Below, in pieces: positions 15,849 through 24,179 of a DNA stretch of 64,000 bases. Both the position numbers and the translations under genes were made by a program. Under the pieces are notes generated by a model. That model was not told the DNA's origin. It made no database searches and was given only the letters and a program-made list of their open reading frames with translations. The DNA is taken from positions 53,384 through 117,383 of the forward strand of contig NZ_BMWB01000025.1 in assembly GCF_014651015.1 (NCBI RefSeq), read 5' to 3'. Positions within the stretch are counted from its first letter, which is position 1; each line of letters begins with the position of its first letter. Origin of the DNA: Streptomyces xantholiticus (GTDB lineage Bacteria > Actinomycetota > Actinomycetes > Streptomycetales > Streptomycetaceae).

Positions 15849-17939
15849 ATGACGCTAGCAACGCCCGACCCACCGTCCACCATCTCCCCGGCCTGGCCGC
15901 ACTGCGGCCACGGCGCCGACCCCGCGATCGACCCCGTCGGCTGCCGCGGCATCCACGTGCCCGGACACGCGGCCTGCCTGGCCCACCTGGACGAGGCCGA
16001 CCGCGCCGCCTATCTCGCAAGCCTGGCTCCCGGCGCCGATATCGACCACCGAGGCACTCCCTTTAGCGGAGCACTGTTGGGCGAGCTACTCGACGCCCTG
16101 CGCGACCCCACCACCAGCCACCCACGCATAGGCATCGCCTGGTTCGACGGGGCCACCTTCACCCGCAATGCCAGGTTCGGCGGGGCCACCTTCACCGGCG
16201 ATGCCGTGCTTGACGGAGCTACCTTCTCGGGGGACGTCTGGTTCGACGGGGCCACCTTCACCGGCACCGCTAGGTTTGGCGCAGTCACCTTCGGCGGCGT
16301 TGCCGGGTTCGACGGGGCCACCTTTGCTCGCATCGCCTGGTTCGGCGGGGTCGACTTCAACGGTGACGCCAGGTTCGGGGCAGTGACCTTCTCCAGCACC
16401 GCCGGGTTCGACGGAGCCACCTTCGCCCGCATCGCCAGGTTCGTTACAGCCACCTTCAACGGTGACGCCAGGTTCGGCGCAGTGACCTTCTCCGGCACCG
16501 CCGGGTTCGACGGAGCCACCTTCACTGTCGCCAAATTCGGCGGAGTAACCTTCGCTGGCAACGCCGGATTCGGCGGAGCTACCTTCTCCGACATCGCCAG
16601 GTTTGACGGAACCACCTTCACCAGCGACGCCAGGTTCGACGGAACCACCTTCACCAGCGACGCCAGGTTCGACGGAACCACCTTCACCAGCGACGCCAGG
16701 TTCGACGGAGCCACCTTCACCGGCAGCGCCAGGTTCGGCGCGGTAACCTTCGCTGGCAACGCTGGATTCAGGGGAGCGACCTTCTCCGACATCGCCGGGT
16801 TCAGCGGAGCACGCTTTGAGGCGGCGTCGCGGTTGGGGCCGCTAGTGTGCGGTGACAAGGTGAGTCTGGACGGTGCGGTCTTCCAGCAGCCGGTGACAGT
16901 GGAAGCCGCCGCCCGCCGGATGAGCTGTGTGCGCACCAGGTGGGCATCGACCGCCACGCTGCACCTGCGCTACGCCGAGCTGGATCTGAGGGACGCGGTC
17001 TGCGAGTACCCAGTGGTGATCTCCGCCCGCCCCGCCCCCTTTCCCCGTCGTTCGGAGTCAGACAGCGTGCTGCCGGAGACGCATCTGTCGGGCGGCCGGC
17101 GCAGCGTGCGGCTGACGTCGGTGAGCGGGGTTGATGCCGCGCATCTGGCGCTGCACGACATTGACCTGAGCGAGTGCCGGTTCGCCGGCGCGGTCCATCT
17201 CGACCAGCTCCGCGTGGACGGTTGGTGCACCTTCGCCGCCACCCCCACCGGCTGGAGTCGGCGCTTCCCCTGGCGGTGGACCCGGAGGAACACACTGGCC
17301 GAGGAGCATCACTGGCGGATGAGCACCGCCCGCAGCCCCGCTCCAGCCCGCGGCTGGACCACACCACATGCGGAGGCCTCCGAGCTGCGTCCGGCGGCGG
17401 TGGCCGCGCTGTACCGGCAGCTGCGCAAGTCACTGGAGGACGGCAAGAACGAGCCAGACGCCGCCGACTTCTACTACGGCGAGTGCGAGATGCGCCGACA
17501 CGACATCACCCGACCATGGGGTGAGCGGTCGCTGCTGACCGCCTACTGGGCCATCTCCGGCTACGGGCTGCGCGCCTCCCGCGCTCTGGCGTGGCTAGCA
17601 GCAGCGATGATCGTCACGGTCGCGGTGATGGTGCTGTGGGGCCTGCCCGCAGATGACCCCAAGCCGCAGATCACCGGCCGCCAAGTCGCCGCCGGGCAGC
17701 AGATCACCCTCACCACCGATACCCCCGACCCGGCTAAGCCCACCGGTCCGTGGACCCGCCGCGTCACCGCCGAGCGGTTCGAGAAGGCCCTGCGGGTTGT
17801 GATCAATTCGGTGGTGTTCCGCTCCTCCGGCCAGAACCTGACCACCGCCGGCACCTACACCGAGATGACCTCCCGGCTGGCCGAGCCCGTGCTCCTCGGC
17901 TTGGCGGTCCTGGCCGTCCGCAGCCGCGTCAAACGGTGA
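15849..17939 (+). CDS. Pentapeptide-type (11-residue) repeat membrane protein
   Basis: A 696-residue protein. Residues 19-47 hold a Cys/His-rich motif (CGHG...GCRG...CLAHL) that may bind zinc. Residues 99-328 are 21 units of an 11-residue repeat, consensus FDGATFTGDAR, one unit being 10 residues. These stack as a right-handed quadrilateral beta-helix. A linker with 'AALYRQLRKSLEDGK' and 'FYYGECEMRRH' follows, then a membrane span (about 580-600), an extracytoplasmic loop, 'ALRVVINSVVFRSSGQ' and a final span. That tail resembles a two-helix pore-like module. A paralogue relic lies at 12.1 kb. Function is unknown; the architecture recurs in Streptomyces. ATG 15849 has a weak ribosome binding site. 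Confidence 0.72.
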   Translation: MTLATPDPPSTISPAWPHCGHGADPAIDPVGCRGIHVPGHAACLAHLDEADRAAYLASLAPGADIDHRGTPFSGALLGELLDALRDPTTSHPRIGIAWFDGATFTRNARFGGATFTGDAVLDGATFSGDVWFDGATFTGTARFGAVTFGGVAGFDGATFARIAWFGGVDFNGDARFGAVTFSSTAGFDGATFARIARFVTATFNGDARFGAVTFSGTAGFDGATFTVAKFGGVTFAGNAGFGGATFSDIARFDGTTFTSDARFDGTTFTSDARFDGTTFTSDARFDGATFTGSARFGAVTFAGNAGFRGATFSDIAGFSGARFEAASRLGPLVCGDKVSLDGAVFQQPVTVEAAARRMSCVRTRWASTATLHLRYAELDLRDAVCEYPVVISARPAPFPRRSESDSVLPETHLSGGRRSVRLTSVSGVDAAHLALHDIDLSECRFAGAVHLDQLRVDGWCTFAATPTGWSRRFPWRWTRRNTLAEEHHWRMSTARSPAPARGWTTPHAEASELRPAAVAALYRQLRKSLEDGKNEPDAADFYYGECEMRRHDITRPWGERSLLTAYWAISGYGLRASRALAWLAAAMIVTVAVMVLWGLPADDPKPQITGRQVAAGQQITLTTDTPDPAKPTGPWTRRVTAERFEKALRVVINSVVFRSSGQNLTTAGTYTEMTSRLAEPVLLGLAVLAVRSRVKR
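16605..16703 (+). repeat. Three perfect 33-base tandem repeats within the repeat protein
   Basis: Three identical consecutive 33-base units encode three identical 11-residue repeats (FDGTTFTSDAR). All other units in the gene differ at many bases, so this block reflects recent duplication by slippage or unequal exchange. It is a likely site of length variation between strains. Confidence 0.9.
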
Positions 17940-18319
17940 CCACCGCCCACACTGCAGAGGAGACCGCAGACGCCACGGCCACCGGGCACTGAAGTGATCG
18001 GTGTGCTCGCACCGCCCCAAGTCACCGCACAGAAGATTTCGGTGGACAGGCCGCAGCCACGCCCACTGAACTCTGCCGTGCAGCCTGACCACCGCCCCAG
18101 CAGGGGCGCCGGCGACCGCCTCCAATCCGTGCGGAAGTGAGCGACACAGGGCACCGGCAGCCGAGGGCTGAGCCTGATCTTCGGACACCGCCCTGTCCGC
18201 GTCCCTGACCGATTCCCCGGCTACCGGCGGCGTGGCACGATCCGCGGGACGACCGACGGCCACGTGACCGATTCAATGGGCCGTGGCCGATGGCTGATCC
18301 CCCGGCACGCTTCCACCCC
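17940..18319. other. Interval without a gene
   Basis: No supportable coding frame. The P-loop that should precede the kinase remnant at 18320 was looked for here in all forward frames and is not present. Confidence 0.4.
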
Positions 18320-19000
18320 TGTTCGATGCCAACTAGGAAGGCGACCCCGTGACCAGAGCGCGACTCCCGACGCGGTGGCCTCGCTGATGTCAGTCCTCGA
18401 GGCCCGCCTCGCCCGACGGCTCCCGACCGTGGTCGACACGACCAGCGCCAAGCACTCCGACCGAGCCGAACTCCTGGCCCGCGCACGCCGTCACGGTGTT
18501 CCCACCATCGCCCTCCTGGTCACCACGCCCGCCTCCGTGTGTGTCGCTCGTCAGCAGGACCGGCCCGCCAACCGGCGCGTGCCGCAGGCGGTCGTCGAGG
18601 CGCAGCACGCCGCCATCGTCGCCGCGTTCCCCGGAATGCCGAGTGAGGGATTCGACCATGTCGTCTTCGCTGAGAGCATCGACCGGCTGGGGCCGCTTGC
18701 AGCGCCTCAGCGACCGCCGGAGCGCGGAGCAGGGCCTGAACAGCGACCGGTTGGGGGTTCTGCTGCTCGTACAACGCTCCTTCAGCCCTGAGATCCTGCC
18801 GATGTGGCGCTGGGTCGACGGGTCGCACCTCGCTGGCGGCGACCGGGTCGGTGAGATCCGCCTCGGAGGCCGCTCGCTCTGGCGCTCCGCCGGGACGTCG
18901 ACGCCGAGGGCGACATGGGTTTCGACACCCTGCTGCCCTGCCCCGACGGCGACGACGGTGATGATGACGTTTCTATGAAAGTATCGGCTGGTTGTGCAGG
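18320..19000 (+). pseudogene. P-loop kinase-like protein, truncated and frameshifted
   Basis: The first frame gives 'RDQSATPDAVASLMSVLEAR', 'RRLPTVVDTTSAKHSDRAEL' and 'RRHGVPTIALLVTTPASVCV' with 'RPANRRVPQ'. This is the second half of PNKP/YjhR-like AAA kinases, including the lid arginines. A shift near 18,700 leads to 'EILPMWRWVDGSHLAGGDRV', and another near 18,890 to 'DVDAEGDMGFDTLLPCP', the tail of the same proteins in Streptomyces. The Walker A region is missing and two frameshifts are needed, so the gene is dead as sequenced. It ends just before the LAL regulator. Confidence 0.6.
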
Positions 19001-19054
19001 CAGGGTTGCGCAGGAGCGACCACTCGGGAATGAACACGCGGACGTGGTGGGGGA

Positions 19055-21964
19055 ATGGACGCTCTGGAGCCGGCGTGGGACGAGACGGCGACCATGCTGG
19101 TCGGCAGAGCTGACGAACTGAAGCGGCTCATCTCGGTGATCGGCAGTCTGGGGCAGGACGGCGTTCCCGCTGTCGTGGACATCGCCGGAGACGCCGGCAT
19201 GGGGAAGAGCCGGCTGCTGAGCGAGCTCTGTGGGCGGGCGCGGCAGGATGGGCTGACCGTGCTGCGCGGCAGGGCCACGGAGTACGAGCAGCACACTCCG
19301 TTCCAGACGTTCACGGACGCGTTCGCCGACGTCGATCGTGCCTTTCTCGACTCGGATGCCGTGCCCGAGGTGGCGGCAACGGTGCTGCGCGGAGCCGACG
19401 GTGCGCAGGGCTCGGATTCGGGTTTGGGCAACCGTGACCGGTTCGGCCTCTATCGCGCCGTCGCGGAAGTGCTGACCAGGCTCGGTGAGCGCAGCGGGTT
19501 GGTGATGGCCCTGGACGACCTGCACTGGGCGGATCCCGCGTCCTTGGAGTTGTTGGACCATGTGATCCGGCACCCGGTGGGCGGCCGGGTGCTTCTGGTC
19601 GTGACCCGACGAGAACGGCAGACGCCGCACTCCCTTGCCGCTGCTCTGACACGCGGCGTCGACAGTGGGGCCGTACTGCGTATGGCGCTGCGACCGCTGC
19701 CCGAGCAGGCGTCGATCGAGGCGCTCGCCTCCGACCTGCCACCGGGAGACGCGAAGCAGATCTATGAATCCAGCGAGGGCAACCCGCTGTACCTCCACTG
19801 CCTTCTGCACGCCTACCGCCATGGCGCGTCGTCGCGCGGCACCACCCTCCGGGCCCACGACGACACCGCCTCCGCAGTGCCGAGCGGACTGGGATCCCTG
19901 CTCCTGGACGAACTGACTGCGCTGACCGCGACGCAGCGCCGTACCGCCGAAGCAGTGGCGGTCCTCGGCGACCATGCCACGCCCGCAATGCTGAGCCTGA
20001 CCACCGGACACATCACGCCGGAGGAACTCGACGACTGCGTCGGTGCACTTGCGCGGCGCGATCTGCTGCGCATGGGGTCCGACGGCCGCTGGACACTGCG
20101 CCACCCGCTGCTGCGGGCACTGGTCTACGAGAACACCGCCGCACCACGCCGTGCCGAGATCCACCGCGGCGCGGCGGACGAACTGGCCCGGGCCGGTGCC
20201 TCCGCCGCCGAGCGTGCTCATCACGTCGAGCGGTCGCTGGTCGGCTGGGATCCCATGTCGGCGGCCGTGTTGAGTGAGGCGGCCGCCCAGTGCGCCCACA
20301 CGGCGCCCGCGACGGCCGCTCATCTGCTGGACGTCGTCCTCCGGCTCATGCCGGACACGCCCACCTGCGCACAGCAGCGTGGAGAGTTGACACTGGCGCG
20401 CGCCAGAGCACTCGCTGTGGGCGGCAGCCTGCGGGAAAGCCGTGACCTGCTCCACACGCTGATCAGTAGGTCCGGGCAGGACGGCGCATCGCTGCGCAGG
20501 GATGCGATAGCGCTGTGCGCCATGATGGAACGGCATCTCGGACACTCCCCCGAAGCGACAGCCCTGCTGCAGCGGGAACTGGCCCGCAGTCCCGGCCCCG
20601 AGCCCCGCCAGGCGGTCTCCTTGGGACTCGCGCTGGGCATGGCCGCCCTGAACACCGTCTCCTACCCCGACGTACGTGACGAGATCGAGCGGACGCTTGC
20701 GGTGGCACGCTCCCACGGCGACCTCATGGGAGAGATGGGGGCCTTGGCGCTGGGGTCGTTGGGAGAGGCATACGAAGGGGAGACGGCGGCGGCCCGCCGG
20801 CTCGCCGATGTCGCCGCCGGGCTCGCAGACGCTCTGACCGACCCCAACCTCACGGAACTGTGCGAGTCGCTGGTGTGGCTGGCCTGGGCGGAAGCCCTGC
20901 TCGAGCGCTATGCCGACGCGGAACGCCACGCCGACCGGGGTCTGGACATCGCCCGCCGCAGCGGTCAGGTCCACGTCCTGCCACACCTGTTGAGCAGCAA
21001 GGCCTTTGTGCACCTCAACACCTGTCGGCTGCCGTCCGCCCTGGAGTCGGCCGAGGAGGCGGAATCCATCGCACGAGCCATTGGCAGCAGTGATCTCCTG
21101 GCCTTCACTCTGTGCTTCAAAGCGTTGATCCTTCTCCTGCGCTGCCCCCTGGGCGACACCAGGGCCTTGACGACCGCAGAGGAGGCCGTGGCTGCAGCCG
21201 GCGGAAGCAGACACTGGTGGGCGTCGTTGGCCAAGTGCGTGCTCGGCCACACGGCGCACGTGAGCGGCGACCCGCACCGTGCGCAGGACGCCATCCTGAA
21301 GGCCGGCGGTCCCGAACTGTTGGGGCTGCAGCCCTCCGTACGCCCTGGCCAGCTGGAAACCCTCGTCGGCACCGCCATCGCGGTCGGCGACGCCGATCAG
21401 GCCGCGCGCTGGGCCGAACAAGCCGTCGAGGAAGCCGACCGGATGGGTCTTCACGGTCAGCGCGGGGCGGCACTGCGCGCCCAGGCGGCGCTCGCCCAGC
21501 ATCACGGTGACAGCCGCGCGGCCGCACAGCTCTTCGAGCGCGCCGCGCAGGCGTACGCGCCGTCCGGTGCGACGGTCTGGGAGGCGTACTCCCTGCTGTT
21601 GGCGACTGCCCAGGCGCAGGCCGCCGGCGACGGTCCGCGCGCCGTCGCGATGTGGGAGCGGGCCCGCCGTCTCGCCGACGACGGCGGCGCGCGCCTGCTG
21701 TCCGACCTGGCCTCGATCGTGCGCCCCCAGGCCGAGGCAACCTTGCGCGCACCCACGGAGCTCGACCAACTGACCACACGTGAACGGGAGATTGCCGAAC
21801 TCGTTGCCGAAGGACTGAGCAACCAGGCCATCGCGACGAAGCTGTACCTCAGCCGCCGCACGGTCGAGACCCACCTGTCGGCCATCTATCGGAAGACCTC
21901 CGTGCCGTCCCGCTCGGCACTGGCAGGCCTCATGACGCGTGCGGCCCTCGACCGTCGCGCGTGA
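19055..21964 (+). CDS. LAL-type LuxR-family transcriptional regulator
   Basis: A 969-residue large ATP-binding regulator of the LuxR family. The N-terminal AAA module has 'VGRADELKRL' (residues 16-25), Walker A 'GDAGMGKS' (45-52) and Walker B in 'LVMALDDLHWADP'. A long helical repeat region fills residues 300-880. The C-terminal LuxR helix-turn-helix is 'LTTREREIAELVAEGLSNQA' plus 'LYLSRRTVETHLSAIYRK'. Such proteins activate secondary-metabolite or sugar operons when ATP and an inducer are bound. The ATG at 19055 sits close behind a G run; an ATG at 19094 also keeps the domain. No biosynthetic cluster is adjacent, so its target is unknown. It is convergent with the kinase gene, 33 bases apart. 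Confidence 0.9.
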   Translation: MDALEPAWDETATMLVGRADELKRLISVIGSLGQDGVPAVVDIAGDAGMGKSRLLSELCGRARQDGLTVLRGRATEYEQHTPFQTFTDAFADVDRAFLDSDAVPEVAATVLRGADGAQGSDSGLGNRDRFGLYRAVAEVLTRLGERSGLVMALDDLHWADPASLELLDHVIRHPVGGRVLLVVTRRERQTPHSLAAALTRGVDSGAVLRMALRPLPEQASIEALASDLPPGDAKQIYESSEGNPLYLHCLLHAYRHGASSRGTTLRAHDDTASAVPSGLGSLLLDELTALTATQRRTAEAVAVLGDHATPAMLSLTTGHITPEELDDCVGALARRDLLRMGSDGRWTLRHPLLRALVYENTAAPRRAEIHRGAADELARAGASAAERAHHVERSLVGWDPMSAAVLSEAAAQCAHTAPATAAHLLDVVLRLMPDTPTCAQQRGELTLARARALAVGGSLRESRDLLHTLISRSGQDGASLRRDAIALCAMMERHLGHSPEATALLQRELARSPGPEPRQAVSLGLALGMAALNTVSYPDVRDEIERTLAVARSHGDLMGEMGALALGSLGEAYEGETAAARRLADVAAGLADALTDPNLTELCESLVWLAWAEALLERYADAERHADRGLDIARRSGQVHVLPHLLSSKAFVHLNTCRLPSALESAEEAESIARAIGSSDLLAFTLCFKALILLLRCPLGDTRALTTAEEAVAAAGGSRHWWASLAKCVLGHTAHVSGDPHRAQDAILKAGGPELLGLQPSVRPGQLETLVGTAIAVGDADQAARWAEQAVEEADRMGLHGQRGAALRAQAALAQHHGDSRAAAQLFERAAQAYAPSGATVWEAYSLLLATAQAQAAGDGPRAVAMWERARRLADDGGARLLSDLASIVRPQAEATLRAPTELDQLTTREREIAELVAEGLSNQAIATKLYLSRRTVETHLSAIYRKTSVPSRSALAGLMTRAALDRRA

Positions 21965-21997
21965 ACAACGCACCACAGTTGAGGCACGACGCATGGC

Positions 21998-24169
21998 TCA
22001 GGCCGTGGCGTCCCGGTAGTCGCCGAGGCAGCGGAAGGCGCCCCCGGTCGCCCGGAACAGGTACATCGCGTCCGTGAAGCGGTAGGTCGACGAGTCGTAG
22101 CGCAGCCGTTTGGTGCTCCCCCGGTAGTCCGTCTCGCGCAACCGGCCCACGATCGCGCCCCGTTCCGCGCGTGACGCGCCCAGCGCCGTCATGGCGCGGG
22201 CCACGAAGAGCGTCGCGTCGTAGGCCTCGGCGGAGTACCGGGGCGGGGCGGTGCCGAAGCGTGCGCGGTAGGCGGTGACGAACGGCTTCGCGGCCGTCAC
22301 AGTGGTCGGATCGAGGAATGCGGTGGCGAACACCCAGCCCTCGGCGGCGTCGCCCGCCGAGGCGAGGAAGCGGGAGTCGAGGGCGCGTTGGGTGGCCAGC
22401 CGGGCACCGGAGTAGCCGGCGGAGCGCAGCGCGCGGGCCAGCCGCGCGGCCCGCGCGTACCCACCGGCGAACACCACCGCGTCCGCTCCGGCATCCGTCA
22501 CCGACTCCGCGAGGGCACGGAAGTCGTCGGCCGAGTCGTCCGCGGCGGCGAGGGTGTGCCGGACCATGGTGCGCTGCCCGGATCGCATGGCGTCGTCGAC
22601 GCCCGCGCACAGACGCCAGCTGAAGTCGCCCTCGGCGGTGTCGTCGATCACCACCGTGTTGTGGGCCCCGGCGGTGCGGACGAGGTACGTGACGATGGGC
22701 GCCGCAAGGGTCGTGTCGTCGGGGCGGGTGGGCGTGTACACCCTGTAGGTGGTGGGGGACACATCGTCGAGTCCGACCGACACGGTGACCATCGGGAGCA
22801 GTGCCTGCTGGTAGAGGCCGAGGGTGGCCTTCGCGCAGGCGTCGGTGGTCGGCCCGAGCACCGCGCGGACCCGCTCGTCGGCCGCCAGTCGCCGGGCGAC
22901 CTGCCGCGCCCGGGTCGCGTTGCCTTCGTCGTCGTGCACCTGGAGTGTCAGGTCGAAGCCCCGGCCGGCGCGGGAGTTGAGCTGGTCGACGGCGAGCCGG
23001 ACGCCGTTTTCCTGGGCGCGGCCCGTCGTACGGCCGCTGCCGCTCAGGTCGGCGTGCAGGGCGACCGCCAGACGCGGCAGCCGCGCCTCGACGGCGTCCG
23101 TTGTCGAGGCGCGGCCGGGGCGGTTCGCCGTCCACCAGGCCGCCGTTCCGCCGGCGGACAGGACCCCGGCGGCCGAGCCCAGTACCAGGAAGCGGCGGCG
23201 CGTGGCGCCTCCCGGGCCGGCCGCCGTCTCTTGGCCGGGGGGTGCGTCGGCCGCCGTCGCCCCGGACACCTCGGTCGCCTCGACGGCGGGCAGGGCGAGG
23301 GCGGCGGCCGAACGGCGCGCGATCAGCTGGACCAGGGACTCCGGCAACCAGCCCCCGCCCTCGCCCGCACCGTCCAGGGCCCGCCGTACCTCGGCCACGG
23401 CCGGCCGGGAGCCGGGCCCCTTCACCAGGCAACCCCGCAACAGCGGCAGCAACGGTTCCGGTACGCCGTCCAGGTCCGGCTCGTCGTGGACCGTACGCAT
23501 CAACATCTCGGCCGAGGAGCCCCGCCCGAAGGGGCGCTCGCCCGTCACGGCGTACGCCAGCAGACAGCCGAGTGAGAAGACGTCACTGGCCGGCCCGATC
23601 TCCCGGCCCCTGCCCTGGGCCTGCTCGGGGGAGAGGAATCCGGGGGAGCCGACCACCATCCCGCTGGCGGTGAGCGCGGTGTCCTCCGGCATCCGGGCGA
23701 TACCGAAGTCGATCATCCGGGGTCCGTCGACTGCGAGCAGCACATTGCCGGGCTTGACGTCCCGGTGCACAAGACCCGCCCCGTGCACCGCGTCCAGCGC
23801 CTCGGCCAGCCGCGCTCCCAGGACGCGGACGGTCCCGTACGGCAGCGGGCCGCACTCCTCCACCGCCTCCGCCAGTGAGGGTCCGGGCACGAACGCCGTG
23901 GCGAGCCAAGGAGACTCAGCGTCCGGGTCCGCGTCGAGCAGCGGCACCACCCAGGGGTTGGTGACCCTGCCCGCCGTTTCCACCTCCCGGCGGAAACGGG
24001 CCCGGAATCCCTCGTCGTCCGCGTACGCCGCGCGGATCACCTTCACCGCGGCGAGCGCGCCTCCGGGGCAGCGGGCCAGGTACACCACGCCCATGCCGCC
24101 CGCGCCCAGCCGGCGCAGCAACCGGTAGCCCGCGAGCCTGGCCGGGTCGGCGCCGCGCAACGGCTTCAT
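21998..24169 (-). CDS. Ser/Thr kinase with a solute-binding-protein sensor domain (second copy)
   Basis: A 723-residue membrane receptor kinase. The kinase domain (about 15-265) has the glycine loop 'LGAGGMGVVYLAR', Lys43, 'HRDVKPGN' (HRD 135-137) and DFG 154-156. A linker leads to one membrane helix (about 326-347) preceded by 'TRRRFLVLG', which looks like a Tat motif. Residues 366-715 form an extracytoplasmic type-1 periplasmic-binding domain like LivJ ('LALHADLSGS'-type start, 'AVDQLNSRAG', 'VLGPTTDACA', 'DAVVFAGGYA'). It presumably senses a small molecule and phosphorylates cytoplasmic targets. It is the third gene of the operon, ten bases after its paralogue. This architecture is known in actinomycetes; ligand and targets are not known here. 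Confidence 0.9.
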   Translation of the reverse strand: MKPLRGADPARLAGYRLLRRLGAGGMGVVYLARCPGGALAAVKVIRAAYADDEGFRARFRREVETAGRVTNPWVVPLLDADPDAESPWLATAFVPGPSLAEAVEECGPLPYGTVRVLGARLAEALDAVHGAGLVHRDVKPGNVLLAVDGPRMIDFGIARMPEDTALTASGMVVGSPGFLSPEQAQGRGREIGPASDVFSLGCLLAYAVTGERPFGRGSSAEMLMRTVHDEPDLDGVPEPLLPLLRGCLVKGPGSRPAVAEVRRALDGAGEGGGWLPESLVQLIARRSAAALALPAVEATEVSGATAADAPPGQETAAGPGGATRRRFLVLGSAAGVLSAGGTAAWWTANRPGRASTTDAVEARLPRLAVALHADLSGSGRTTGRAQENGVRLAVDQLNSRAGRGFDLTLQVHDDEGNATRARQVARRLAADERVRAVLGPTTDACAKATLGLYQQALLPMVTVSVGLDDVSPTTYRVYTPTRPDDTTLAAPIVTYLVRTAGAHNTVVIDDTAEGDFSWRLCAGVDDAMRSGQRTMVRHTLAAADDSADDFRALAESVTDAGADAVVFAGGYARAARLARALRSAGYSGARLATQRALDSRFLASAGDAAEGWVFATAFLDPTTVTAAKPFVTAYRARFGTAPPRYSAEAYDATLFVARAMTALGASRAERGAIVGRLRETDYRGSTKRLRYDSSTYRFTDAMYLFRATGGAFRCLGDYRDATA

Positions 24170-24179
24170 CAGCGTCCCA

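Noticed and set aside
16605..16703. Regular 33-base repeats considered as a CRISPR array
   Set aside because: The units are contiguous without spacers, stay in frame and encode the protein's 11-residue repeat.
18782..21994. A 1070-codon open frame antisense to the LAL regulator
   Set aside because: It is the shadow of a gene with clear P-loop and LuxR motifs on the other strand; its translation is low-complexity and lacks motifs.
22388..23575. A 395-codon plus-strand frame over a kinase
   Set aside because: It is the antisense shadow of the kinase/binding-domain gene.
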